Assembly: GCF_006065315.1 (NCBI RefSeq)
Contig: NZ_CP040749.1
Coordinates: 1,302,001-1,366,000 of the forward strand
Source of the DNA: Aureibaculum algae
GTDB lineage: Bacteria; Bacteroidota; Bacteroidia; Flavobacteriales; Flavobacteriaceae
Direction: 5' to 3'
DNA length: 64,000 nucleotides
The translations under genes were made by a program, and so were the position numbers. This document shows, in pieces, positions 18,101-29,025 of this stretch; the stretch's first letter is position 1; each line of letters starts with the position of its first letter. The notes under the pieces are model-generated. The model saw only the letters and a list, made by a program, of their open reading frames with translations, did no database searches and was not told the origin of the DNA.

Positions 18101-19622
18101 TGATATTGCTAATAATTCTAAAGTAGAATTAAGTAACAGAACATTTAAATTTTTACCAACAACAATTACCGATATAGATAAGAATACTACCGGTAGTTTA
18201 TACGGCAGTATCATTCATTATAAGTTCAAAAAATGGTATTTAAATTTAAATATTGATACTGATAATTTATTGGTTTTAAATACTGTTGAAGACGAAGATG
18301 TACAATATTACGGAACAGCCTTTATGGATGGAACAGCTAGTATTAAAGGGTATACAGATCAATTAACGATTAATGTAGAAGGAGCAACGATGCCTGGTAC
18401 CGAGTTTATTGTTCCGCTAAGCGATGTTTCTACTATTGGAGATTCGGGTTTAATTAATTTTGTAACCTTAGCAGAAAACGGGGTAGATAAAAACAAACGT
18501 GAAGAAGTCATTTTTGATAAACTAAAAGGATTAAACCTAAATTTTGATTTAGAAGTTAGAGATAATGCTATTGCAGAGATTGTTATTGACAAAAATACTG
18601 GTAGTATTTTAAGGGGTAGTGGAAATGGCTATATGGGAATTGAAATAAATACAAATGGTAAATTTGTTATCAATGGTGTTTATGTAATTACAAATGGTAT
18701 TTATGAATTTAGAAATATTGTAAATAAAGACTTTATAGTACAACCTGGTGGACAAGTTATTTGGAATGGAAATCCATTTGATGCTTTTTTGAACATAAAA
18801 GGAATCTATAAAACAAAGGCAAATCCTTCTGTTTTATTAGATAATATAGACCAAAGTTCTAACAGGAAAATAGATGTGAATCTGATAGCGAAAATAACAG
18901 GGCAACTGTTAAACTCGGATATAGATTTTGATATAGAACTGGTAAATCAAAATTCAAGTATTAATTCAGAATTAGATTTTAAACTAAGTAATGAAGATGC
19001 AAAAATGACCCAATTTTTCTCTTTATTAATGGCTAATTCTTTTATGCCTTTAAGTGATGGTAATTTAAATTTTGATGGAAATGCAGCTTTAACTGGTAAT
19101 TTGTCAGAGAAAATAGCGAAGGTACTTTCAGGTATTTTAAAGTCAAAAGGAGACAAGTTTGAATTGGGAGTAACTTATGATATTGCAAGTAAAAATGATG
19201 TAAGGTCATACGATTTAAGTGATCAATTAGGGGTTTCTTTTTCAAGTACAATTGCAGATAGGCTTATTGTTAACGGTAAAGTTGGGGTGCCTGTGAGTAC
19301 GAATACCCAACAGAATAATATTGTAGGTGAGGTTGAGGTAGAACTTCCTTTAAATGAGGAAGGGACCTTAAGAGCAAAAGCATACACAAGACAAAACGAT
19401 ATTGAGTATGATGTTACTGATGTAGAAGGTTATACACATGGTATTGGTTTATCATGGCGAGTAGATTATGACAATACAAAAGAATTGGTTGATAAGTTAC
19501 TTCAAAGAAGTGATAGAGGTAAGCAAAAGAAAAAAGTTAAAGATAGTTTAAAAGCCGAAAAGAAATTAATCAATATAGGGGCAAGAAAAAAAGATTCTAT
19601 TCCCAGTAAAGTTAAAAATTAA
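15126..19622 (+). CDS. TamB-like translocation/assembly or lipid-transfer protein (DUF490)
   Basis: A protein of about 1,500 residues with a membrane anchor at the N-terminus followed by very long beta-rich repetitive sequence and a C-terminal TamB domain (IRGSGNGYMGIEINTNGKF through GLSWRVDYDN). TamB-type proteins span the periplasm and are linked to outer-membrane protein insertion and lipid transport. The first ordinary start codon is GTG at 15189, but the frame is open back to 15108 and the extra codons add KTIKRAKKIIVRTLLILLLL, the basic and hydrophobic half of the anchor. I therefore place the start at ATT 15126, with low certainty. The final residues are lysine-rich. Confidence 0.88.
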   Translation: MKTIKRAKKIIVRTLLILLLLVVVSVVLLSLPIVQTKLAKIVTNSLNKTYNTNIVVQKVDLSYLGNVKLKGVQIDDHHNDTLIYVNEISTSVFSYKNILDNKLEFGEVDVSGLYMHMKTYNGEEQDNLSVFIDKFDSKDSKPSTTPFLLTSSKLNIDNANFYLFDKNKQEDAIVYYKNIIGIVDDFKIEGPKVYANVRRVSLVENHGIEVKQLTSNFIYTKTKMTFDTTYLETKNSNVSADFTFNYNREDLADFNNRVQIDAVVTKAEVSLIDLNKFYSEIGLNDKVNFTTNLKGTLNDFKLTSFELESNRKSIINGHFHFKNAINKENGFSLTANINELTSNYENLKIILPNLLGENLPPAVGKLGRFSVTGQSFITTTLMNADVIVKTDLGKIITNLKMTDINDINNAKYIGEIEFVDLEFGKIIQDSLVGKLSLIADIKGKGFTLDHINTSINGNIFKHQYKGYTYNDIDINGVFKNKHFNGSLVSKDENLQMSFTGLADLSKKVYDFDFVADVEYSDFNKLNLFKRDSMAILKGKIDIKLRGNSLDNIAGEINFSNASYTNQNDNYFFTDFKVASEFQDSIRVVTINSTDIIEGKIKGIFKYNEIGKLATNSFAGIYANYTPAVVTKGQFIDFNFKIYNKIVDVFFPEVKIGANSTIKGVISSDSDQFELTVKSPHIDAYDNLIENIRLQIDNKNPIYNTLLSVDEIKTKYYNVADVNLVNVTLNDTLFFRTDFVGGKDLKEKYDLSFYHTINENNKSVVGLKKSNIVFKENNWAINPTNNNQNKIVFDKGFNTFAFDKFTVSHEDQIIDMAGIINGKSNKDLTLNLKNVDLNGITPYIDGFVMKGLVNGKVNYKQMNGESFPLANVSINDFYINDIKQGNLFITAQGDNSIDQYHVAARLTNDRFDVFVADGEIDFSVEQPTILANYNFYEFNINSFSDLGKDVLTNIRGKIKGNGTVSGLLENPDFNGTLTLDNAGLKIPYLNVDFDIANNSKVELSNRTFKFLPTTITDIDKNTTGSLYGSIIHYKFKKWYLNLNIDTDNLLVLNTVEDEDVQYYGTAFMDGTASIKGYTDQLTINVEGATMPGTEFIVPLSDVSTIGDSGLINFVTLAENGVDKNKREEVIFDKLKGLNLNFDLEVRDNAIAEIVIDKNTGSILRGSGNGYMGIEINTNGKFVINGVYVITNGIYEFRNIVNKDFIVQPGGQVIWNGNPFDAFLNIKGIYKTKANPSVLLDNIDQSSNRKIDVNLIAKITGQLLNSDIDFDIELVNQNSSINSELDFKLSNEDAKMTQFFSLLMANSFMPLSDGNLNFDGNAALTGNLSEKIAKVLSGILKSKGDKFELGVTYDIASKNDVRSYDLSDQLGVSFSSTIADRLIVNGKVGVPVSTNTQQNNIVGEVEVELPLNEEGTLRAKAYTRQNDIEYDVTDVEGYTHGIGLSWRVDYDNTKELVDKLLQRSDRGKQKKKVKDSLKAEKKLINIGARKKDSIPSKVKN

Positions 19623-19793
19623 ATGACTTTTCCGTTAGTGCCATAAATTACACGTATTTAGTGATTTAAATAAAATGTGAGGCCGTAGGTGTTACAACTT
19701 CTAACGATAACGATTTCGTATAAATCTTCTAAAAAGTCGATAAATTACCTTAATTATTCTTAGTTTTACACTGCTTTAAAACAAGAGTAAAAA

Positions 19794-21795
<2,002 letters not shown>

Positions 21796-21822
21796 TTGAT
21801 ACAGCACTATAAGAATATTAAA

Positions 21823-21848
21823 ATCCTGCTTCGGCAGGATTTTTTTTT
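21823..21848 (+). terminator. UUCG-tetraloop terminator after gap
   Basis: ATCCTGC (21823-21829), loop TTCG, GCAGGAT (21834-21840), then eight T. The C(UUCG)G loop is extra stable. Confidence 0.93.
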
Positions 21849-21907
21849 GCTTAAATTAGCAAGTATCTAAAATAACAATACAATAAATAAATAATTTAGT
21901 AAGCTTC

Positions 21908-22522
21908 TTGGACATCATACTTTCATTTATAGCAGCAACAGCATTATTGGCAATTGCCCCAGGTCCTGATAATATTTATGTATTAATTACTAGTATTTCC
22001 GATGGTGTAAAATATGGTTTAGCAACTGTTTTTGGTTTAATTTCTGGTTGCATAATTCATACTACTTTAGTGGCATTAGGTGTATCCGCCGTCATCAAAG
22101 ACAATGAGAATTTATTTTTAGCACTTAAGATATTTGGTGCAAGTTACTTGGTGTTTTTGGCCTATAAAGTTTACAAAAGTTCATCAAATATTAATTTGAC
22201 TACAGACATTAAAGTCGAAAAAAGCATGTTCCAATTATTTAAACGAGGGTTTATTATGAATGTACTGAATCCGAAAGTTTCTATTTTCTTTTTGGCTTTT
22301 TTTCCTTCATTCTTATTCAGTAATGAGCTTAGTACCGTAATACAGTTTTTTATTTTAGGCTTTATTTTTATGGCAGTTTCTCTGATTGTTTTTTCTGTAA
22401 TTGCAATACTTTCAGGACAAATAGCTAAAGGCCTCAAACAAAATAAAAATATGAGTATGTTTTTAAAATGGTTGCAAATCATTGTTTTTGTTGGAATAGC
22501 AATTTTTATTTTATTTTCTTAA
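21908..22522 (+). CDS. LysE-family translocator
   Basis: A 204-residue integral membrane protein with about six hydrophobic segments and the LysE/RhtB signature APGPDNIYVL at residues 17-26. These exporters move amino acids or their derivatives out of the cell; the substrate here is unknown. The start is TTG at 21908: no ATG precedes the signature in frame, and the N-terminus then reads MDIILSFIAATALLAIAPGP, which matches family members. The HMG-CoA lyase begins 33 bp downstream and may be co-transcribed. Confidence 0.88.
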   Translation: MDIILSFIAATALLAIAPGPDNIYVLITSISDGVKYGLATVFGLISGCIIHTTLVALGVSAVIKDNENLFLALKIFGASYLVFLAYKVYKSSSNINLTTDIKVEKSMFQLFKRGFIMNVLNPKVSIFFLAFFPSFLFSNELSTVIQFFILGFIFMAVSLIVFSVIAILSGQIAKGLKQNKNMSMFLKWLQIIVFVGIAIFILFS

Positions 22523-22555
22523 AATAGTTATATCAAATTGTATCTTTGATTTTCA

Positions 22556-23410
22556 ATGAGTCTATTAAAAATCATAGAATGTCCTAGAGACGCCATGCAA
22601 GGTATAAAGTTGTTTATACCCACAGAAACAAAGGCGGCGTATATCAATCAACTATTAAAGGTTGGCTTTGATACTATTGATTTTGGTAGCTTTGTTTCAC
22701 CGAAGGCAATTCCGCAAATGCGAGATACTGCTGAGGTACTTTCTATGCTTGACTTAAATACTACAAAAAGTAAATTATTATCAATTGTTGCCAATATACG
22801 TGGGGCAAATGATGCTTCTCAATTTAAGGAAATAGATTATCTAGGCTATCCTTTTTCTATTTCGGAAAACTTCCAAATGCGTAATACCGGTAAAACTATA
22901 GCAGAATCTATTGTTATTTTACAGGAAATCTTAAATATTGCAGATAAATCGAACAAAGAAGTGGTAGCTTATTTATCCATGGGGTTTGGTAATCCTTATG
23001 GAGATCCTTGGAATGTTGATATCGTAGCCGATTGGACACAAAAAATGGCCGCTATGGGAGTTAAAATAATTTCCTTGTCAGATACTATTGGAAGTTCAAC
23101 ACCAGATATTATAGAATATCTTTTTACTAATCTGATTCCGATGCATTCTAATATAGAATTTGGTGCTCATTTACATACAACGCCTAGCACATGGAAAGAA
23201 AAAGTACATGCTGCATTTTCTTCTGGTTGTAATCGTTTTGATAGTGCTATCAAAGGATATGGAGGTTGTCCTATGGCAAAAGACGAGTTAACGGGTAATA
23301 TGCCTACCGAGAAATTAGTTTCTTATTTTAAAGAGCATAAGATAGCATTAAATCTAAATCAACAAGAGTTTGACAAGTCTTATGCTAATTCAAGCAATGT
23401 GTTTTTATAG
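22556..23410 (+). CDS. Hydroxymethylglutaryl-CoA lyase
   Basis: A 284-residue TIM-barrel enzyme of the HMG-CoA lyase type, which splits HMG-CoA to acetoacetate and acetyl-CoA in leucine breakdown. The family signature is clear: GYGGCPMAKDELTGNMPTE at about residues 240-258, with the active-site cysteine, and GAHLHTTP supplying metal-binding histidines. DTIGSSTP is also conserved. Other leucine-pathway genes are not in the window; the upstream gene is a LysE exporter. It ends 3 bp from a convergent gene. Confidence 0.9.
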   Translation: MSLLKIIECPRDAMQGIKLFIPTETKAAYINQLLKVGFDTIDFGSFVSPKAIPQMRDTAEVLSMLDLNTTKSKLLSIVANIRGANDASQFKEIDYLGYPFSISENFQMRNTGKTIAESIVILQEILNIADKSNKEVVAYLSMGFGNPYGDPWNVDIVADWTQKMAAMGVKIISLSDTIGSSTPDIIEYLFTNLIPMHSNIEFGAHLHTTPSTWKEKVHAAFSSGCNRFDSAIKGYGGCPMAKDELTGNMPTEKLVSYFKEHKIALNLNQQEFDKSYANSSNVFL

Positions 23411-23412
23411 GG

Positions 23413-23988
23413 TTACCAAGTAGCTCTAGATTTTATATTTTTCTCACAAAATTGAATAATTTGCTCAATCCGATTCATTCTTGTTTGAGGTCGTTTTGCT
23501 TGATTTAACCAATACAAATAGCTCTTTCTGTAACTGGGTGCAAAATTGGTGTAATTTTCAAAAGCTAAATTATTTTTATCAAAAGCATTTTGTAATTCTT
23601 CTGGTACAATTAAATTTTCAACATCATCCAATGCTATCCATGAACCATTTTTCTTGGCTATATCTATTTTTGTTAGGCCACTCTGATGCATTAAGTCATT
23701 TTCAATAAGCTCTATAATGTGATTTTTGTTGAGTTTACTCCAAACACTTTTAGCATTTCTTGGACAGAAATATTGCCTTCTACGTTCATTATCTATTTTT
23801 TTAACAGTAGAGTCTATCCAACCAAAACATAGGGCAACTTTAACGGCCTCTTCCCAACGCATACTCGGCATATCACTTTCCACTTTATAAAAAATAAGAT
23901 ATACACCGCCAACAGTAGTATGGTTTTCTTCCAACCATGCTCTCCATTCAATATCCTTCTTAAAATAAATTTCTGGTAGTTTAGCCAT
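23413..23988 (-). CDS. YdeI/OmpD-associated family protein
   Basis: A 191-residue soluble protein of the YdeI family, associated in enterobacteria with resistance to antimicrobial peptides, though the biochemical function is unknown. Visible family features are WRAWLEENHTTVGGVYLIFYK at the N-terminus, ALCFGWIDSTVKKID at about 50-64, WSKLNKNHI, and the C-terminal RKSYLYWLNQAKRPQTRMNRI. It has no signal peptide, so a cytosolic role is likely. It converges on the HMG-CoA lyase gene with only 2 bp between stops. Confidence 0.85.
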   Translation of the reverse strand: MAKLPEIYFKKDIEWRAWLEENHTTVGGVYLIFYKVESDMPSMRWEEAVKVALCFGWIDSTVKKIDNERRRQYFCPRNAKSVWSKLNKNHIIELIENDLMHQSGLTKIDIAKKNGSWIALDDVENLIVPEELQNAFDKNNLAFENYTNFAPSYRKSYLYWLNQAKRPQTRMNRIEQIIQFCEKNIKSRATW

Positions 23989-24016
23989 TTTTAGTGTACA
24001 TCAATTCTTTACAAAA

Positions 24017-24991
24017 TTAAGACTGTTTTTCAATGATATCTTTTATAATCATTTTTGCATGTATGCGAGAGTTTTCAATAAACCATTTATGGGTTTCTTT
24101 TCCACCACATATAACGCCAGCTAAATAGATTCCTTTTAAATTACTCTCCATTGTTTTTGGATTGTATGCTGGCTTTTTCAATCCATCGGTTGATAGTTGA
24201 ATTCCTATATTCTTTAAAAAATCAAAATTAGGTTGATAGCCGGTTAAAGCAACTACAAAATCATTTTTTAAGGATATTTCTTTACCTTCTTTCGTTGATA
24301 TAACAACTTTATCCTTTAAAATTTCTTTAATTTCTGAATGGTAGTATGCTTTAATACTTCCTTCTTCAATTCTATTAACAATATCTGGTTTTACCCAATA
24401 TTTTACGCGGTCTCCAATATTTTCCCCTCGAATTATCATGGTAACTCTACCGCCTTTTCTATAAATTTCTAGAGCGGCATCTACAGCAGAATTACTAGCT
24501 CCGACAATGACAACATCTTGTTCTGAAAAATAATGAGGATCGTCATAATAATGAAAAACCTTTGGTAAATCCTCTCCAGGAACATTTAAATAATTAGGAA
24601 TGTCATAAAAGCCAGTTGAAATAATAATTTGTTTCGCTTGGTATTTATTTTTATTAGTAGTTACGTCATATAGATGTTCTTTTGTCTGTACTGTTGTAAC
24701 TTTTTCAAATAAATTAACATGAAGCTTATTGGAAGAAACAATACGACGATAGTATTCTAACGCCTCTTTTTTATTTGGTTTAGCATTACTGCTTATAAAA
24801 GGAATATCGTCAATTTCTAACTTTTCAGACGTAGAAAAAAAAGTCATATTGGTAGGGTAGTTGTATAATGAATTGACCAAAACCCCTTTTTCAACGATAA
24901 GGTAGGTTAAATTCTTTTTCTTCGCTTCTAACGCACAGGCAATCCCAATGGGTCCTGCACCAATAATTAAAACATCTAAAGTTGTATTCAT
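24017..24991 (-). CDS. YpdA-family putative bacillithiol disulfide reductase
   Basis: A 324-residue FAD/NAD(P)H two-dinucleotide-binding flavoprotein. The FAD motif is GAGPIGIACALEA (11-23), the NADPH motif VGASNSAVDAALE at about 170, and GVICGGKETHKW near the C-terminus. It matches the YpdA family, proposed to reduce bacillithiol disulfide with NADPH. As I recall, Staphylococcus YpdA needs Cys14 in GGGPCG; the equivalent residue here is Ile15, and a cysteine is at 19 instead. Divergent from an exported DinB-fold gene. Bacillithiol is known from Bacteroidota; the pathway genes are not in this window. Confidence 0.85.
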   Translation of the reverse strand: MNTTLDVLIIGAGPIGIACALEAKKKNLTYLIVEKGVLVNSLYNYPTNMTFFSTSEKLEIDDIPFISSNAKPNKKEALEYYRRIVSSNKLHVNLFEKVTTVQTKEHLYDVTTNKNKYQAKQIIISTGFYDIPNYLNVPGEDLPKVFHYYDDPHYFSEQDVVIVGASNSAVDAALEIYRKGGRVTMIIRGENIGDRVKYWVKPDIVNRIEEGSIKAYYHSEIKEILKDKVVISTKEGKEISLKNDFVVALTGYQPNFDFLKNIGIQLSTDGLKKPAYNPKTMESNLKGIYLAGVICGGKETHKWFIENSRIHAKMIIKDIIEKQS

Positions 24992-25069
24992 CGATATTAT
25001 TTTGTTACCAACACACTCGTTTATAGTTGATTGAAAAGGATGGTGTGAATCATTTTTTTTTAACTACCC

Positions 25070-25087
25070 AAAATGGGCTTCCATTTT
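25070..25087. repeat. Short inverted repeat between ypdA-like and dinB-like genes
   Basis: AAAATGG, 4-nt gctt, CCATTTT. It lies between two divergent starts, so it is not a terminator; it may be an operator or mean nothing. Confidence 0.35.
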
Positions 25088-25234
25088 CATTATTTATATT
25101 ACTTTTAAAAACAACAAAATTAATAATTAAAAAATGAAACGTGTATGTATAAAACGTTAAGTCATTACGAAATTATTAATAGCGAACTGTCCTGATGCTT
25201 TGGGGTGACAATTATAAAATATTAAATAAAACAC

Positions 25235-25819
25235 ATGAAATCTTTATTATATATCGTACTCCTATTAACAATTTCATCTATTAATGCTCAGAATATGAAA
25301 TCAGACTTACCTTATGCTGTAGTTCCTCCCCATCCTGAAAAATATACGGCTACAACTGTCGCAGCAAGAATGATTGACGGATTAGGGTTTAGGTATTATT
25401 GGGCAACAGAAGGTTTACGTCCTGAAGATTTAGCTTATAAGGCGAGTGAAGAGGGGCGGACAAGTGCAGAAACGGTTCGTCATATTTATGATTTGTCTAA
25501 AATGATTGTAAATGCAACTACCAAAACACCCAATGGTAAATCAGAAAAAGATTCCTTAAGTTTTGATGAACTAAGAAGTGTTACCTTATTAAACTTTAAA
25601 AAAGCAAGCACGATATTATTGGAGGCGGATTCGTTGGACGATTTTAAAATTATTTTCGAAAATGATTATGGTATTTCTGAACACTCTTTTTGGATTAATA
25701 TTACTGGTCCCATTGAAGATGCTATTTGGCATTCAGGTCAGGTTTCATTATTGAGAAGAGCTTCTGGAAACCCTTTTAATTCTAAGGTAAGTGTCTTTAG
25801 TGGTAAAGTTAGAAAGTAA
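25235..25819 (+). CDS. DinB-superfamily protein with signal peptide
   Basis: A 194-residue protein. Residues 1-18 are a signal peptide (cut near SINAQ). The rest looks like a DinB/YfiT four-helix fold: AARMIDGLGFRYYWATEGL, a middle helix with histidine in ETVRHIYDLSKMI, and the C-terminal EDAIWHSGQVSLLRRASGNP, where H and Q are typical of the family. DinB enzymes often bind a metal through three histidines and include bacillithiol transferases. Export to the periplasm is unusual for the family. Function unknown. It sits opposite the YpdA-like gene. Confidence 0.8.
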   Translation: MKSLLYIVLLLTISSINAQNMKSDLPYAVVPPHPEKYTATTVAARMIDGLGFRYYWATEGLRPEDLAYKASEEGRTSAETVRHIYDLSKMIVNATTKTPNGKSEKDSLSFDELRSVTLLNFKKASTILLEADSLDDFKIIFENDYGISEHSFWINITGPIEDAIWHSGQVSLLRRASGNPFNSKVSVFSGKVRK

Positions 25820-25867
25820 TTCATTGACATAATTATTTTCTATAAATAAATAAAGAAGAAATTATAT

Positions 25868-27358
25868 TTATATAACCTGCATTACATTATTTAATTTTCT
25901 TCCTTCTTTTACTATTATTTCTATACTATCTTCTATATCCTTTTTTGTAGTTCTAAAGTTTACAATGCAGGTGCGTAAGCAGTATTTGTTTTCTACAATT
26001 GCGTTTGATAAAAACAGTTCACCTCCATTTTGTACTGCGTTTACTAATTCTTCATTTAACGTGTTTAAATATTTTTCTCTTTTTTCGCCTATTTCTTCAA
26101 AATCTTCTGGGATGAACCTAAATGTAGCAATACTTAAATTTTGAGTTATGGGCTCTAATTCCGGTTGCTTTTCTGCCAATTGGTAGAAATACTTTGACAA
26201 TGCTATATCTTCTTTGATTAACTTTACATAGCCATTACTTCCAATTTGTTGTAAAGCCAACCATACTTTTAAAGCCCTAAAACCACGAGAATTCTGCAGT
26301 CCGTATTCAAAGTAATTTAAAGAACCACCTTCTTCGGTTAAGCTGAAATTATAATATTCAGGATGCGAACTATAAGTGTCAATAAGATACTGAGGGTTTT
26401 TTACCAAAGTACATCCTGCTTCTAAAGCACTATAGAGCCATTTGTGAGGGTCTAAAGCGATAGAATCGGCTTCTTTAATACCTGCAAACAAATCTTTTAA
26501 TTCAGGAATAACAGCGGCAGGAATACCATAGGCACCATCTATATGAAACCATAAATCGTGCATTTTACATGTTGAAGCAATGGCTTCAAGGTTATCTACA
26601 ACACCAGTACTTACGTCTCCAGCGGTACCAACAACCATAAAGGGCTGATGTCCTTGTTTTACATCTTCTTTTATAGTTTGTTCTAACAGTTCTATATTCA
26701 TTTTGTTAGCGGCATCTGTTGGAATCCATCGGATAGAATTTGAGCCATGTCCAAACAAAATAGCGGCTTTGTCTATCCAAGTATGTGTAGCTTTTGAACA
26801 ATAGGAAATTAACATTTTTGAAGAGTTGGAAAGGCCATCTTTTTTTATGTCTTTAGGTGCTTTGGCAGTTCTTGCGGCTAAAAAGGCAGTAAAATTCGCC
26901 ATGTTCCCTCCGCTGACTAAGATCCCTCCATAATTGGGAGAGACACCTATAAACTCTGCTAACCATTTAATGGTTTGTTTTTCTATTTCTGTTGCCATCG
27001 GACTCAGTATTTGTCCACCAACGTTTGCATTAACTGATGCGGCTAACAAATCTGCCAAGGCTCCAATAGGTGCGGCCGATGAGGTTATAAATCCAAAAAA
27101 TTTTGGATGACCATTAAATAGTGAATTATCAAAGAGTAATTTAGAAGCTTTAGAAAGTAATTGTTCTGCGGGTAATCCATTTGCAGGTAACGATAAGTTC
27201 CCTAATGTTTTTTGTAATTCTTTTGGCGACTTACTCGTAGTGACAGGTTTTTCAGAAATATCATCAAAAAAATCAGAAATGGTATCGATAAGTTCATATC
27301 CAATTTTTCTAAATTCATCCTTGTCAATTTGAATTGAATTTTCTCGTTGGTTTGTCAT
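25868..27358 (-). CDS. PLP-dependent group II decarboxylase (aromatic amino acid type)
   Basis: A 496-residue PLP enzyme. The lysine that binds PLP is in ALDPHKWLY at about 303, with HIDGAYG at about 273 and VSGGNMANFTAF at about 150. These features place it among the aromatic-L-amino-acid and related decarboxylases (DDC family). It likely forms an amine such as tyramine or tryptamine, but the substrate cannot be chosen from sequence. There is no signal peptide. It ends close to the convergent DinB-like gene and lies upstream of nothing obviously related. Confidence 0.88.
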   Translation of the reverse strand: MTNQRENSIQIDKDEFRKIGYELIDTISDFFDDISEKPVTTSKSPKELQKTLGNLSLPANGLPAEQLLSKASKLLFDNSLFNGHPKFFGFITSSAAPIGALADLLAASVNANVGGQILSPMATEIEKQTIKWLAEFIGVSPNYGGILVSGGNMANFTAFLAARTAKAPKDIKKDGLSNSSKMLISYCSKATHTWIDKAAILFGHGSNSIRWIPTDAANKMNIELLEQTIKEDVKQGHQPFMVVGTAGDVSTGVVDNLEAIASTCKMHDLWFHIDGAYGIPAAVIPELKDLFAGIKEADSIALDPHKWLYSALEAGCTLVKNPQYLIDTYSSHPEYYNFSLTEEGGSLNYFEYGLQNSRGFRALKVWLALQQIGSNGYVKLIKEDIALSKYFYQLAEKQPELEPITQNLSIATFRFIPEDFEEIGEKREKYLNTLNEELVNAVQNGGELFLSNAIVENKYCLRTCIVNFRTTKKDIEDSIEIIVKEGRKLNNVMQVI

Positions 27359-27436
27359 TTTATTGGCTTTTGTTAATCGTTTCTTAGTTCATCCACCAAT
27401 TTAGCAAATAAAAACTAAATTTAAAATGGAGGAAAA

Positions 27437-29008
27437 TTATTTTCCTTCGTTTTTTCTAAAAATGGTATCTTTTATATTTAAACTGGATTCGACAAAGATA
27501 GAATCTGACATCGATCCTTGAATGTCTAAGTGCGTCGCATTTGTTGAGTTAACATTTAACAATCGTATGTTTTTAGAATCTAAAAATGTTAGCAAAGAAT
27601 CTTCACTAGTTATATTTATATTTTTAAATACCGCATTATTCATATCATGAATATTCATAAAGTTCTTACAGTTCACCTCAATGTTTTCTATAACTACATT
27701 TTCAAGCGGAGATTCTGGAATACTTCTTACCTTAATAAAATTCTTAGCATTTTCAATGATAAGATCTTTTATTTTAATGTTTTTATAGTGTGGAGTAAGT
27801 TCATTAACAGCTCTGGCTGGTAACCTCTCTGCTAACTTACCCACCCAGTTGGTAGATCCTAACATATCCCATTTTAGGGCATCATTTTTTAAATCCATGC
27901 GTATACGTTCGTAAGTTAAATTCTCGCCACCACCGCCACGTGGCCGTCTTGTTTTAAATCGAATACCTACACCTGAGTTTATAAATACACAATCATGAAC
28001 ATATAAGTTTTTTATTATTCCAGCTGTTTCACTGCCACAAGTAATGCCACCATGACCATTTTCAGCTAAGCAATACCGAACAACTATATTTTCTGTAGAT
28101 TTGTTAACCCGCATACCGTCAATACCACGACCCGCCTTCATCGTAAAACAATCATCACCAGTACTTAGATTACAATATTCAATTAGCACATTTTTACTAG
28201 ATTCAATATCAATTCCATCTCCTCGAGGCATATTTACAGAGTTGATAGAAACGCCTCTAATAATTACGTTATCGCAATAAATGGGTACAATATTCCAAAA
28301 TGCCGTATTTTCTAATGAAACATCTTCTATAAAAACTTTAGTTGAATTTATAGCAGAGATAAACATAGGAGGGAAAACGTATGGTGTTGTAGTTCCGTCG
28401 ATTATTCTATCTTTAACGGGTGTTTTTGGGTCAATAACTTCATCAATATTCACTGAAACTACAATTTTCTCTCTAATTGAACCCTCAGCGGGACCAATTA
28501 ACCTTCCTTTACCAGTAATTGCTATGTTATCAACTCCATTTGCATAAATACAGGCACCTAGTGACATAACTTCCACACCTTCAGTTCGTGTGAAAACTAC
28601 AGGAAGGTAGTCTTCAATTTCACCACTAAATGAAAGGGTTGCACCCTCAAGAAAATGAAGGTTGATATTGTCTTTTAATGCTATCCGACCAGTGAACCAT
28701 TGCCCTTTGGAGATAACCACTATGCCACCACCTTTTGCACTTTGTGTATCAATGGCGTGTTGAATAATTTTTGTGTTAATACCATCAGTTTTTAAATCGA
28801 CAACTATGGTGTCTGTAGGAAAATCAGGTCTTTTAAACGCTATTGTAGGAAACGGAGCCGTTACGGGTGCTATTTCTTTAGGCATCACCAAGACACCAAC
28901 TTCGCTTTTTTGAGGAATATGAACGGATGCTTTTTTTGAATTGTTTATAGGTTCTTTACAACCGACTAGTAGCAATAATAAGACCATGGAGATGAAGAGG
29001 TGTTTCAT
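27437..29008 (-). CDS. GH28-type pectin glycosidase lipoprotein (polygalacturonase family)
   Basis: A lipoprotein of 523 residues when read from ATG 29008, which gives a clean signal MKHLFISMVLLLLLVGC. The longer frame from 29047 overlaps the upstream gene and adds non-signal sequence, so I rejected it. A right-handed beta-helix follows, with the GH28 catalytic motifs in order: GDGIDIES, TGDDCF, GHGGITCG and GIRFKTR. All catalytic acids are present. It probably cleaves galacturonan or a related pectin chain outside the cytoplasm. It is the last gene of a three-gene glycosidase cluster. Confidence 0.88.
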   Translation of the reverse strand: MKHLFISMVLLLLLVGCKEPINNSKKASVHIPQKSEVGVLVMPKEIAPVTAPFPTIAFKRPDFPTDTIVVDLKTDGINTKIIQHAIDTQSAKGGGIVVISKGQWFTGRIALKDNINLHFLEGATLSFSGEIEDYLPVVFTRTEGVEVMSLGACIYANGVDNIAITGKGRLIGPAEGSIREKIVVSVNIDEVIDPKTPVKDRIIDGTTTPYVFPPMFISAINSTKVFIEDVSLENTAFWNIVPIYCDNVIIRGVSINSVNMPRGDGIDIESSKNVLIEYCNLSTGDDCFTMKAGRGIDGMRVNKSTENIVVRYCLAENGHGGITCGSETAGIIKNLYVHDCVFINSGVGIRFKTRRPRGGGGENLTYERIRMDLKNDALKWDMLGSTNWVGKLAERLPARAVNELTPHYKNIKIKDLIIENAKNFIKVRSIPESPLENVVIENIEVNCKNFMNIHDMNNAVFKNINITSEDSLLTFLDSKNIRLLNVNSTNATHLDIQGSMSDSIFVESSLNIKDTIFRKNEGK

Positions 29009-29025
29009 AAAATTTGGATTTTCAT

